NCBI GenBank assembly: GCA_039805565.1
Contig: JBDLTZ010000127.1
Coordinates: 1-25,640, forward strand
DNA: 25,640 bases
Source of the DNA: CALJIC01 sp039805565
GTDB taxonomy: Bacteria > Chloroflexota > Chloroflexia > Chloroflexales > Roseiflexaceae
Direction of reading: 5' to 3'
In this document: piece by piece, positions 14,684-23,431 of the stretch
Numbering within the stretch: the first letter of the stretch is position 1
How the letters are laid out: each line of letters begins with the position of its first letter
Notes under the pieces: generated by a model
What the model was told of the DNA's origin: nothing
The model's input: only the letters and a program-made list of their open reading frames with translations
Databases searched by the model: none
Translations under genes and position numbers: made by a program

Positions 14684-16858
14684 ATGATTGCGAGTGATCT
14701 GCTGCTGGCGCGAGCGCGCCCCTGGCTGGCCGACCACCGGCTGGAGCTGGTGCGCGCGGCGGCCCCGGTGCCCAGTGCGCTGATGGCCTGGTGGCTCTCG
14801 GCCGTGGGGCTGCCGCCGCTCGTGTGGGCCGCAGTGCTGACCTACAGCTGCGTGCAGCTGGCGTTGATCGCCCTCGACCGGCGCGCGCGCGTGCGATCTC
14901 TGGCGCTCACCCAGGTGGCGAACGGCTGGTCAGGCATCGCGGTCGATATCCTGCTCGGGCTGTTCCTGCTCAGCCAGTCGCACACGCTGGGCGCGGCGAT
15001 CTTCCCGCTCTACATGCTGCTGGCGCTGCGTGTGCTGGCCGGCTACTCGCAGGCCCCGATAGGCGCGGTGACCCCCTTCCTGCTCGGCCCGACCTACCTA
15101 TTCTCGATCTACATCGGCAATCACCAGCCGCCGCTCTCGACCGGGGAGCAGGCGGGCGTGTGGGGCGTGCTCGTGGGTAGCCTGGGGTTCGGCGCGGTGG
15201 CGATCTGGACCAGCGCCCTGCAGCAGCGCGATAACGGAGTGCTGCGGCAGCAGCTGCGGGCCGAGCGCCAGAACCGTGAGGCGCGCGTCGAGGAGCTCGA
15301 GCGCATCACTAGCGAGCTGCGCTCCCGCATGCGCGAGCGCCACGCCCTCGAGGAGGGCCTGCGCGTCATCACCAGCACCCTCAGCCTGGACGAAGTGCTC
15401 ACGCAGATCGTGGACAGCACCGTCCATACCTTCGGCCCCGAGCGCATCCACGCCATGGTCCTCTCGATTGAGCTCGATGGGGTGATGAAGCACCACGCGG
15501 TCACCGCGAACGGGGTGCCGGTTCCCTGGGCCGCCCCCCTCGCGCGCCGCGTGATGCAGCAGCAGGTGCCGGTGATCGCCGCCGACGCCGCGCTCGACTC
15601 GGAGATGTCTGGCGTGGCGGCGCACGGCCTGCGCTCGGTGCTCAGCGTGCCGCTGTTCGTCGGGGCCGACGCGCCGCGCGGCGCCCTCACGGTGGTGAGC
15701 GCGACCTTCGCGGCCTTCTCCAGCAGCGACGCGCGCCACCTCGCGGCCTTCGCCTCGCAGGCCGGGATCGCGATCGGCAATGCTGAGCTCCACAGCCGCC
15801 TCCACCGCCAGCAGCGGCTGCTTGAGGCGGTGATGCGCGATATCAACGACGGGTTGGTGGTGGTGGACGGCGCGGGGCGCGTGGTGCTGTCCAACCCGAT
15901 CGGTGCAAGCCTGCTGGGCAGTGTGGCTGGCGCCCGCTCGGTGCGCGAGCAGCTTGTTGAGCTCGCCGCCACTGTGCAGGCCGAGAGCGGGCGCTCCTCC
16001 GTCTGCGAGCTGAAGATCGGCGCCGGCGAGGCCGATGAGGAGGATGTGCGCTTCTACCAGGCCTACGCCTCGGCCGTGCACCGCGAGGACAGCGAGGAGC
16101 CGCTGGCGGCGATCGTCCTGCACGATATCACCGACCAGAAGGCCGAGGAGAAGGCGCGCGTCGAGTTCATCTCGATGGTCTCGCACGAGCTCCGTAACCC
16201 GCTCCACTCGCTCAATGGATTCGTCAAGGTTGTGCTCCAGGGCCGCGCCGGCACGCTCACGTCGCTCCAGCAGGATTTCCTCCAGATGGCCGACGGCCAG
16301 ATCGAGCAGCTCAAGGGGCGCATCGCCGAGCTGCTGGAGTTCAACCGGCTGAAGGCCGGGAAGCTGTCGCTCAGCCCGCAGTGGAGCGACCTCTCGCTCC
16401 TGGCCACGGGCACGCTCGCCCGCCTCTCGCTCCAAGCCGAGGAGCGCGGCCTGACCCTCGTCAACCGTGTGCACGACAGCCTGCCCGAGGTCTGGTGCGA
16501 CAGCGCGCGCATCGGCCAGGTGGTGACCAACCTGGTGGAGAATGCGATGAAGGCCACCCCGCCCGGCGGCACAATCTGGGTGAGCTCCGAGATCGGCGAG
16601 GGCGAGGTCTGGCTGCGAGTGCGCGACACCGGTGTGGGCATCCCGGCCAGCGAGCTCGGTAAGATCTTCCAGCGCTTCTACCAGGTGGCGCAGCATCGCG
16701 GTGCGCCGGATAGCCACCTGGGCCTTGGCCTGTCGATCTGCCAGCAGATCGTCGAGGGCCACGGCGGCCGCATGTGGGTGGAGAGCGAGGAGGGCGTTGG
16801 CACCTGCTTCACCTTCGCGCTGCCCCGGGTCGTCCGCGAGCAGGCTGTGGGAGCCTGA
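14684..16858 (+). CDS. Membrane sensor histidine kinase with GAF and PAS domains
   Basis: A 724-residue sensor kinase. Residues about 20-185 hold five to six membrane segments with no large outside loop, then a coiled coil (about 188-230), a GAF domain (about 235-370), a PAS-like domain (about 378-485), the HisKA dimerisation domain with SHELRNP (His501) and the ATPase domain with NLVENAMKAT (N620), DTGVGI (D648) and LGLGLSI. All catalytic boxes are intact, so it should autophosphorylate and pass phosphate to the adjacent regulator. ATG 14684 is preceded by GTAGGGACA at good spacing; the GTG at 14651 in the same frame is less likely. The signal is not predictable from sequence. Confidence 0.93.
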   Translation: MIASDLLLARARPWLADHRLELVRAAAPVPSALMAWWLSAVGLPPLVWAAVLTYSCVQLALIALDRRARVRSLALTQVANGWSGIAVDILLGLFLLSQSHTLGAAIFPLYMLLALRVLAGYSQAPIGAVTPFLLGPTYLFSIYIGNHQPPLSTGEQAGVWGVLVGSLGFGAVAIWTSALQQRDNGVLRQQLRAERQNREARVEELERITSELRSRMRERHALEEGLRVITSTLSLDEVLTQIVDSTVHTFGPERIHAMVLSIELDGVMKHHAVTANGVPVPWAAPLARRVMQQQVPVIAADAALDSEMSGVAAHGLRSVLSVPLFVGADAPRGALTVVSATFAAFSSSDARHLAAFASQAGIAIGNAELHSRLHRQQRLLEAVMRDINDGLVVVDGAGRVVLSNPIGASLLGSVAGARSVREQLVELAATVQAESGRSSVCELKIGAGEADEEDVRFYQAYASAVHREDSEEPLAAIVLHDITDQKAEEKARVEFISMVSHELRNPLHSLNGFVKVVLQGRAGTLTSLQQDFLQMADGQIEQLKGRIAELLEFNRLKAGKLSLSPQWSDLSLLATGTLARLSLQAEERGLTLVNRVHDSLPEVWCDSARIGQVVTNLVENAMKATPPGGTIWVSSEIGEGEVWLRVRDTGVGIPASELGKIFQRFYQVAQHRGAPDSHLGLGLSICQQIVEGHGGRMWVESEEGVGTCFTFALPRVVREQAVGA

Positions 16859-16875
16859 GCCCCGCCCACTGACGA

Positions 16876-16907
16876 CGCTCACAAGACGCTGCGGCGTTCT
16901 GTGTGCG
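16876..16907 (+). terminator. Possible terminator hairpin after the histidine kinase
   Basis: Arms 16876-16889 (CGCTCACAAGACGC) and 16894-16907 (GCGTTCTGTGTGCG) pair with three mismatches around TGCG, 17 bases after the kinase stop. No strong T-run follows. It probably ends the two-component operon. Confidence 0.45.
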
Positions 16908-16985
16908 AGGGGCAGTCGGTCGGCAGCGTTATTTAAACTTTGTCATAGGCGACCGGCGGCAGTTCATCGGCGGCTCAAGCTTCAT

Positions 16986-16994
16986 TGGTATACT
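16986..16994 (+). promoter_or_regulatory. Extended -10 promoter of the radical SAM-like gene
   Basis: TGGTATACT is an extended -10 element about 52 bases before the TTG start at 17047. No convincing -35 is seen at 16-18 bases. Confidence 0.5.
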
Positions 16995-17046
16995 CCCCAC
17001 TACTGATCGGCGCGGTGTCCAAGGCGCTGGCATGGAGGGTGTACCA

Positions 17047-18237
17047 TTGAAGATTGCGCTTATTGCGGCGCCTCAGCCCGATGAGCCCGTGATCCCACCG
17101 CTGCCACTTGGCTACGCGGCGGCGCTGCTGGAGCAGCAGCGTCACATTGTGCGGCTCTACGACCTCGCCATCCGGGGCAGCGCGCGGCACGGCGACGCGC
17201 TCGCGCAGCTGCGCTCCTTCCGGCCGCACATCGTCGTGGTCGCGTCGGCCGACCAGGCCCAGGCGACGGATGTGGAGCAGCGCCTGGCGGGGATCGGCGC
17301 CCCGCTGCTGCACCTCGGGCTGGGCATGCGCGAGTGGTCCGGCGGGCGCGAGGCCGCGGCGGCGCTCCGGCTGTCCGAGCACTGCCGCTCTCCGGGCAAT
17401 GATGAGCACAACGTCATCATCGACACCCTGCTGGCGCTAGACGACGACCTGGACGCTCTGCCCTTCCCCGCGCGCCATCTGCTCCCGCTTGAGCAGTACC
17501 CCGTGCTCACCCCCGCCGGCAACCTCCAGACTCCTATCCTCGTCGGGCGGCGGGCCGCGGGTGGCTACCAGCTCCGCACGCCCGCGCTGCTGATCTCCGA
17601 GCTGCGCAGCATCACGCACGAGCACGCGGTGCTGCACTTCCAGCTGGCCGGCGCGCCGCTCACGCAGGACGCCGCCTGGCTCGGCGAGCTGCTGCGCCAG
17701 CTGAGCGTGGCGGACTTGGGTCTGCGCTGGGAGGGGAGCGTGGCGTACGAGCGGCTGAGCCCGGACCTGCTGCGCCAGCTGCACGACGCCGGGTGTGAGG
17801 CGCTCTGGTTCGCGTTCGAGGCCATGGCGGTGCTCGACGCGAAGGAGGAGCGTGCTGCCCTCACTCGGGCTGTCGAGCAGGCCCATGAGCTCGGTATTCG
17901 GGTGCGAGCGCGGATCAGCCTTGAGCCGCGCTACACCTCGGTACCCGCGCTCGTGGATATGTCGGCCACCTTTGGCCTGGACGACGCCCGCTTCTGCGTG
18001 CAAGCCCCTCCCCAGAAGCTAGACCCCGGCGAGGACGCGCCGCCGCTGGCCTGCATCTCCGAGCTCGTGCGGGCGCGCTACCAGTCTGGCCGCAACCGAC
18101 AGCGCTTCGTCGACCGCTACGGCCTGCGCCTGGGGCCGCTGCTGTGGCATCTCGGGCGGGCCGGGCTGCTTGGGCCGGCAGTGCGGCGGGAGGCCCTCGG
18201 CGCTGAAGCGGTGAGCGAGGTGGTGGCGGAGGGATAG
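17047..18237 (+). CDS. B12-binding/radical SAM-like protein lacking the iron-sulfur cysteines
   Basis: A 396-residue protein with the layout of BchE-type cobalamin-binding radical SAM enzymes. The N-terminal Rossmann-like part (MKIALIAAPQ, PPLPLGYAAALLEQQRH) lacks a DxHxxG cobalamin motif. The linker LDALPFPARHLLPLEQYP (136-152) normally leads into the SRGCPYxCxFC loop; here the equivalent stretch is TPILVGRRAAGGYQLRTPAL (162-181), with no cysteine. Later barrel elements are kept: DLGLRWEGSVAYERLS and LLRQLHDAGCEALWFAFEA. It therefore cannot hold the SAM cluster and looks like a pseudo-enzyme or a protein with a new role. TTG 17047 is chosen because GGAGGG lies seven bases before it; ATG 17032 in the same frame places the ribosome site inside the gene. 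Confidence 0.75.
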   Translation: MKIALIAAPQPDEPVIPPLPLGYAAALLEQQRHIVRLYDLAIRGSARHGDALAQLRSFRPHIVVVASADQAQATDVEQRLAGIGAPLLHLGLGMREWSGGREAAAALRLSEHCRSPGNDEHNVIIDTLLALDDDLDALPFPARHLLPLEQYPVLTPAGNLQTPILVGRRAAGGYQLRTPALLISELRSITHEHAVLHFQLAGAPLTQDAAWLGELLRQLSVADLGLRWEGSVAYERLSPDLLRQLHDAGCEALWFAFEAMAVLDAKEERAALTRAVEQAHELGIRVRARISLEPRYTSVPALVDMSATFGLDDARFCVQAPPQKLDPGEDAPPLACISELVRARYQSGRNRQRFVDRYGLRLGPLLWHLGRAGLLGPAVRREALGAEAVSEVVAEG

Positions 18238-18243
18238 GGGGGC

Positions 18244-18410
18244 GAGTGCTGAGTGCTGAGTCTCGAGTCTTGAGTCGTGAGTGACGGGGTGTGATCGAAG
18301 CTATGCTAGCTCGATCACACCCCGTCGTTCAGCGTTCAGCGTTCAGCGTTCAGCGTTCAGCGTTCAGCGTTCAGTGTTCAGCACTCGGCGTTCGGCGTTC
18401 AGCGCTCGGC
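18244..18410. repeat. Heptanucleotide tandem arrays in opposite orientation around a hairpin
   Basis: Six GAGTNNN heptads at 18244-18285 (GAGTGCT twice, then GAGTCTC, GAGTCTT, GAGTCGT, GAGTGAC) precede the hairpin 18283-18326. Twelve heptads of GTTCAGC or close variants follow at 18327-18410. Read on the other strand the second array is GCTGAAC repeats, related to the GCTGAGT register of the first, so the whole element is a large imperfect inverted repeat. It fills the gap between convergent genes. The same GTTCAGC units occur at 23227-23240 and 24528-24548. They resemble the short tandemly repeated heptanucleotides known from filamentous cyanobacteria in form. Confidence 0.9.
18283..18326. 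terminator. Perfect 16-base-pair hairpin between convergent genes
   Basis: GACGGGGTGTGATCGA (18283-18298) and its exact reverse complement (18311-18326) flank 12 bases, of which GCTA (18300-18303) and TAGC (18307-18310) can pair further. It lies between the stops of the radical SAM-like gene and moxR and probably works as a bidirectional terminator. Confidence 0.75.
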
Positions 18411-18425
18411 GTTCAGCGCTACGAG

Positions 18426-19406
<981 letters not shown>

Positions 19407-19438
19407 TGGTCCTCAGGGTGTGATTGCTACGCGGTGTC

Positions 19439-19447
19439 AGTATACCA
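19439..19447 (-). promoter_or_regulatory. Extended -10 promoter of moxR
   Basis: On the minus strand TGGTATACT occupies 19447-19439. Initiation near 19432 gives a leader of about 26 bases before ATG 19406. The box lies just beyond the end of the GNAT gene (stop 19472), so moxR is transcribed on its own. Confidence 0.55.
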
Positions 19448-19471
19448 TGGCGGTGGCGGAGCCGCCCGCGG

Positions 19472-20356
19472 CTACAGCTCGAAGACCAGGACCGTCTGGC
19501 GCTCCCCGGTGCGGCGGAACCCGAAGTGCTCGTAGAGCCGGCGCGCCGTGTGGTTGTCTGACTGCGTGTTGAGGGTCAGCGTGTCGGCGCCTGAGGAGCG
19601 CGCGAAGCCCACCACCTCCGCGAGGAGCCGCGCGCCCACCCCCTGCCCCTGGTGCGCCGGCAGCACCGCGATCCGCACTAGGTGCACCAGCCGGCCCTCA
19701 TAGTGGCTCGTGACGAAGGCGTAGCCCACCGGCGTCCTCGCCTGCTCGGCCACCAGGAAGCAGGGTGAGCTCGCCAGAGCAGGCCCGATCGCCTGCTTGT
19801 CTTTGTGCCACTGCGCCTCGAAGCAAGCCGCGTCGAGCGCCAGGATCGCCGGCAGGTCTGCTGGGGCGGCGCGGCGCACCGAGACCGAGGGGTTGCCGGC
19901 GGTGGGCGCGTTCATGCGGATCTTCTCGTACACCACCACCTCGGTGTGGCGGGCGTAGCCGCGCTGCAGCAGGGCCAACCGCAGCCAGGCGTCGGCCGCG
20001 TCGTTGCCGCTGAAGAACGCCCGACGCACGCCCGCCCCGCGCAGCTCGGCGTGGTACGCCGCCAGCAGCGCATCGAGCCCCGCCTCTGCGGGCAGCAGGT
20101 CCGCCATCGCCAGCGCGCGCAGCCAGGCTGTCTCAGGGGCGCTGCGCTCGCACACCGCCAGTGCCCAGAGCTCGGCGCCCGAGACCAGCGCCGCGCCTGG
20201 CTCGGCGCCGAGCAGCGAGGGCAGCGCGGCGCTTGGCGCGCCCAGGAAGCGGCGCCGGCCGATGGCCAGCAGGCGCGCGAGCGACCCGTGGTCCTCCGGC
20301 CGCGCCGGGCGCGCCTGTGCCTCCGCGGGGTCCAGGCTGTGGCGGAAGAGTGACAT
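19472..20356 (-). CDS. GNAT-family N-acetyltransferase with a degenerate N-terminal half
   Basis: A 294-residue protein. The C-terminal half (about 158-294) is a clear GNAT acetyltransferase: acetyl-CoA motif A IAVLPAHQGQGVGARLL with QGQGVG at 236-241, and motif B LNTQSDNHTARRLYEHFGF. The N-terminal half (about 15-145) has GNAT-like spacing, with GNDAADAWLRLALLQRGY resembling a motif B, but no acetyl-CoA loop, so it is probably a degenerate duplicate. The acetyl acceptor is unknown. Its ATG overlaps the stop of the upstream amidohydrolase by one base (TGATG), so the two are one operon; the acetylated molecule may be related to the amidohydrolase product, which is inference. Confidence 0.88.
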   Translation of the reverse strand: MSLFRHSLDPAEAQARPARPEDHGSLARLLAIGRRRFLGAPSAALPSLLGAEPGAALVSGAELWALAVCERSAPETAWLRALAMADLLPAEAGLDALLAAYHAELRGAGVRRAFFSGNDAADAWLRLALLQRGYARHTEVVVYEKIRMNAPTAGNPSVSVRRAAPADLPAILALDAACFEAQWHKDKQAIGPALASSPCFLVAEQARTPVGYAFVTSHYEGRLVHLVRIAVLPAHQGQGVGARLLAEVVGFARSSGADTLTLNTQSDNHTARRLYEHFGFRRTGERQTVLVFEL

Positions 20357-21999
20357 CAGGCCTCGCGACGGTACGCCACCCTGCCGCCTGCCACTGTCAG
20401 CTCCACCCGTATATCCTTGATCTCCTCATCGGGGCACGCGAAGTAGTCCCGGTCCAGCACCGCCATGTCTGCCAGAAAGCCCGGCGCGATTGGTCCCTTG
20501 AGCTGCTCCTCGCGTGTGAGCCACGCCCCGGCCACTGTGTAGCCGTAGAGCGCCTCCTCGCGGGTCACGGCCTCCTGCGGCGCGATCGGGGTGCCCTTCC
20601 AGGATCTGCGCGTCACCAGGCTGTAGAGGCCGAAGAACGGATTGAAGTGTACCGTGCTCGGGATGTCGCTGGTGGCCACCACGCGGATGCCGCGGTCCAG
20701 GTAGGTCCGCATCGGCTTGTAGCGGTGCGCCAGCTCCTCGCCCACGTCGCGGAACAGGTCGTCCCCCTCGAAGTAGATGAAGGTCGGCTGGATCACGGCT
20801 GCGATCCCATGCCGCGCCATCTGCTGGAGGCTCTCCTCGCTGGCGAAGTAGGCGTGGATAAGGTTGTGGCGGTGCTCCTTGCGCTCGGCCTGCTCCAGCA
20901 CGTCGGCGAAGGCCGCCGCGGACTCGTGGTGCGCGCGGTCGCCGATCGCGTGGATGCCGATGTCCCAGCCGAGCTCGTGGCCGCGGGCGAAGAACTCGCG
21001 CAGATCCTCGGGGTCCAGCCGGTTGTAGTCGTGCACCTTGGTCTCGCCGAGGAAGGGCTGGAACATCCAGGCAGTGCGGCTGGTAGTGCCGCCGTCCACC
21101 GCCATCTTCAGGCCGCCCACGCTCAGCCACTCGTCGCCGAAGCCGCTCATCAGGCCCAGGCCGGCGGCGCGGTCGTCCAGCATCTTCGGGTCGTCCCCCT
21201 CGCGGAAGCCGTGCCAGGAGACCATCATGTTGACGCGGACGCGCAGCTTCCCGGCGGCGCGGGCGAGCTGGTAGGCGCGGATCTCCCAGGCCTCCAGGCC
21301 CGGCTCGAGCACGCTGGTGATGCCGTGGGCCAGGTAGGTCTGGCCGGCGGCGTCGAGCGCGTCCACGCACTCCTCGGGGGTGGGGCGGGGCAGCAGCGTG
21401 CGGCAGAACAGCTTGGCGGCCGCGCGCAGGATGCCGCTCGGCGCGCCGTCGGCCTCGCGCTCGATCTTGCCGCCCTGCGGGTCCGGCGTCTCGGCCGTGA
21501 CACCGCCGAGCTCGAGGGCGCGGCTGTTCACCACGTCCATGTTGAAGAAGCGCTTCAGCAGCACCGGGTGCCGGTCGGTGGCGGCGTCGAGGTCGCGGCG
21601 GCTCGGCAGGCGCCCCTCGGCGAACAGCGACTCGTTCCACCCCTCGCCGACGATCCACTGGCCATCGGGCGTCGAGCGTGCGCGCTCCCGTACGCGCTCG
21701 ACCATCTCCGCGATCGAGGTGCAGTCGTCGAGCTGGATCTTGCTCAGCTTCAGGCCGAGCTCCAGCATGTGGTTGTGGGCGTCGTTGAAGCCGGGGACCA
21801 CGGTGCGGCCGCCCAGGTCCACCTGCTCGGTGCTGGGGCCCGCCAGTGCGCAGACGGCCGCGTCATCGCCTACGGCGACGATGCGGCCGTCCTTGCAGGC
21901 TACCGCGCTGGCTGCGGGCAGCTCCGGGTGGAGCGTGGTGACGCGTCCGTTGTAGAGGATGAGGTCGGGTGCGAGATCACGAGCGAGCAGGGATGCCAT
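20356..21999 (-). CDS. Amidohydrolase (YtcJ-like, amidohydrolase family 3)
   Basis: A 547-residue metal-dependent hydrolase. Metal ligands include the HxH of NDAHNHM (H75, H77), and later conserved stretches are GGLKMAVDGGTTSR, IGIHAIGDRAHH and VVATSDIPS near the C-terminal metal aspartate. An N-terminal beta-sandwich segment (LILYNGRVTTL, VVPGFNDAH) is rebuilt at the C-terminus (GPIAPGFLADMAVLDRD). Family 3 enzymes hydrolyse N-acyl or amide bonds; the substrate here is not known. No signal peptide is seen, so it is cytoplasmic. ATG 21999 follows AAGGGAG by seven to eight bases, with a consensus TGCTATAAT promoter just upstream. It is co-transcribed with the GNAT gene. Confidence 0.92.
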   Translation of the reverse strand: MASLLARDLAPDLILYNGRVTTLHPELPAASAVACKDGRIVAVGDDAAVCALAGPSTEQVDLGGRTVVPGFNDAHNHMLELGLKLSKIQLDDCTSIAEMVERVRERARSTPDGQWIVGEGWNESLFAEGRLPSRRDLDAATDRHPVLLKRFFNMDVVNSRALELGGVTAETPDPQGGKIEREADGAPSGILRAAAKLFCRTLLPRPTPEECVDALDAAGQTYLAHGITSVLEPGLEAWEIRAYQLARAAGKLRVRVNMMVSWHGFREGDDPKMLDDRAAGLGLMSGFGDEWLSVGGLKMAVDGGTTSRTAWMFQPFLGETKVHDYNRLDPEDLREFFARGHELGWDIGIHAIGDRAHHESAAAFADVLEQAERKEHRHNLIHAYFASEESLQQMARHGIAAVIQPTFIYFEGDDLFRDVGEELAHRYKPMRTYLDRGIRVVATSDIPSTVHFNPFFGLYSLVTRRSWKGTPIAPQEAVTREEALYGYTVAGAWLTREEQLKGPIAPGFLADMAVLDRDYFACPDEEIKDIRVELTVAGGRVAYRREA

Positions 22000-22034
22000 C
22001 GGTCTTCTCCCTTGTGCGAAAGAGGGGGTGACCG

Positions 22035-22043
22035 ATTATAGCA
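22035..22043 (-). promoter_or_regulatory. Extended -10 promoter of the amidohydrolase-GNAT operon
   Basis: TGCTATAAT at 22043-22035 on the minus strand. Initiation near 22028 gives a leader of about 29 bases. It overlaps the 3' edge of the upstream GAF-STAS gene (stop at 22048) by position, in a 48-base gap. Confidence 0.65.
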
Positions 22044-22047
22044 CGCG

Positions 22048-23064
22048 CTACCGCTGGCTCATTGCCAGCGCGATCCCGGCCTGCAGCGTGCTGCGCGTGA
22101 TGAGGCCCCCGAGGTCTACGCCGAGGCCCACGAGGGTCTGGGCGATCTCGGGGCGGATGCCGGTGAGCACCACCTTGGCGCCGAGCAGCTTCACCGCCTG
22201 CGCTGCCCGCAGCAGCGCGTTGGCGACCTGGGTGTCTACCACCGCCACGCCCGTGATATCGATGATCGCTACGCTGGCGCGCTGGCCCGACACCCCCTCG
22301 AGCAGCGTCTCGATGATCTGCTGGGCGCGCGTGCTGTCGATCGCGCCGACGATCGGCATCACCACGGCTGAGTCGCTGATGGCGAGCAGGGGCGTCGAGA
22401 GCTCCTGGAGCGCGGCCTGCTGCGCCAGGATGACCTCGTCCTGCACGGCGCGCAGCCGGAGCTCCTCGTCCACGCGCCGGCGCTCGATCGCCGCGCCGAG
22501 GATGCTGGCCGCGGCCTTGAGTGCCTCGATCTCGCCCGCCGACCAGCGTCGCTCGGCGACACACGCGTCGAAGCCCAGCATGCCCCACCAGTGCTCTCCG
22601 ATGAAGATCGGGACCATGGCGATAGAGATGACCTGCTGGGCCTCGAGGACGGCGCGCTCGCTCATGGGCAGCTCGCTCAGGCGGCCGTACACCGGCTTGC
22701 CCTGGCCGAGCAGCTCCTCCCAGCGGGCCATCCCGGCCTCGGATAGCCGCAGATCCTGTAGGGCAGTGTTGCCGATCTGCGGCGCGATGCCGGGGGCGCA
22801 CCACTCGTAGCGCTGGCTGACAACCATCTGGCCGCGTGGGCCGGGGTGGCGCTCGAAGATGTAGACGCGGCTCACGGCGGCAGCCACGCCGAGGCGCTCC
22901 AGGACCCGCGGGATGCTCTCCTCGAGCGGCTCAGAAGAGAGGAAGCGCTGGGCGGTGAAGCTGACGGCCTGGAGCATGGCGTCGCGCAACACGAGCTGCG
23001 CCTCCAGGTCGATCTGTGCGTCGTGCGAGGGGTGGGCGCCGTTGTGGTTGTTCGTTGAAGACAT
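22048..23064 (-). CDS. GAF-STAS protein, RsbR-like
   Basis: A 338-residue cytoplasmic protein with an N-terminal GAF sensor domain (about 25-195), a linker helix (about 196-230) and a C-terminal STAS domain (about 233-335). The STAS part matches RsbR closely: IIDITGVAVVDTQVA and LTGIRPEIAQTLVGLGVDL. Both threonines corresponding to the kinase target sites of RsbR are kept (T271 and T310). RsbR proteins form stressosomes with RsbS and the RsbT kinase; neither partner is in the window. The GAF domain replaces the globin-like domain of Bacillus RsbR. ATG 23064 is preceded by AAGGAG at seven bases; the longer frame to 23106 has no ribosome site. Confidence 0.9.
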   Translation of the reverse strand: MSSTNNHNGAHPSHDAQIDLEAQLVLRDAMLQAVSFTAQRFLSSEPLEESIPRVLERLGVAAAVSRVYIFERHPGPRGQMVVSQRYEWCAPGIAPQIGNTALQDLRLSEAGMARWEELLGQGKPVYGRLSELPMSERAVLEAQQVISIAMVPIFIGEHWWGMLGFDACVAERRWSAGEIEALKAAASILGAAIERRRVDEELRLRAVQDEVILAQQAALQELSTPLLAISDSAVVMPIVGAIDSTRAQQIIETLLEGVSGQRASVAIIDITGVAVVDTQVANALLRAAQAVKLLGAKVVLTGIRPEIAQTLVGLGVDLGGLITRSTLQAGIALAMSQR

Positions 23065-23101
23065 GTCCGCTCCTTGTCTGCGCCCCAGCGGGGCCAGGGC
23101 A

Positions 23102-23110
23102 AGCATAGCA
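23102..23110 (-). promoter_or_regulatory. Extended -10 promoter of the GAF-STAS gene
   Basis: TGCTATGCT at 23110-23102 on the minus strand, identical to the box before the lipoate-ligase-like gene. The predicted leader is about 30 bases and carries AAGGAG. Confidence 0.55.
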
Positions 23111-23393
23111 CGGCCGCGTGGCGCCCCCCGTTGCGGTTTGGCGTCGGCCTCGCGGCGATCTCGGCGCGGATCCGACGATGGCCTCTGGTAGCCCTGCGAG
23201 CGATGGGGGGTACAACAGTCGCAAGCGTTCAGCGTTCAGCGTCTGGCTGTCGGGGCCGGGCCTGCGGATCACCCGCGAGCGCCTCGTCCAGCCGGTAGAG
23301 ACTGCGGTGTTCCTCTGGCCGGGGTGGAGCTACGCCAGCGCGCGTGGCGGGATTGGGTCGCTCTGCGGGTGCTTGGCCGCCCGCGTGTGGGGA

Positions 23394-23421
23394 GCGCGAG
23401 GGAGCCGCCGCCCCCTCGCGC
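23394..23421 (-). terminator. Hairpin after the esterase gene
   Basis: GCGCGAGGG (23394-23402) and CCCTCGCGC (23413-23421) form a perfect 9-base stem with a 10-base loop, 11 bases past the esterase stop. There is no T-run. It is a likely transcription stop. Confidence 0.5.
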
Positions 23422-23431
23422 AGAACCGAAC

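Larger units (their letters stand above)
23065..23431. other. Intergenic gap with promoter, heptad repeat and terminator
   Basis: No gene is recognised in these 367 bases. They hold the extended -10 of the GAF-STAS gene (TGCTATGCT, 23110-23102 on the minus strand), two GTTCAGC heptads at 23227-23240, and a hairpin at 23394-23421 downstream of the esterase stop. Open frames on both strands are short and have no family motif. Confidence 0.6.

Noticed and set aside
15098..16882. 594-codon minus-strand frame opposite the histidine kinase
   Set aside because: Shadow of the kinase; no motif, and codon choice in the kinase frame is strongly GC3-biased as expected for coding DNA.
18244..18410. CRISPR array
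   Set aside because: The repeats are contiguous seven-base units with no spacers and no cas genes nearby.
20161..22041. 626-codon plus-strand frame opposite the amidohydrolase and GNAT genes
   Set aside because: The minus-strand genes have catalytic motifs and promoters; the plus frame is rich in Arg/Ala/Leu/Val with no family features and spans two genes.
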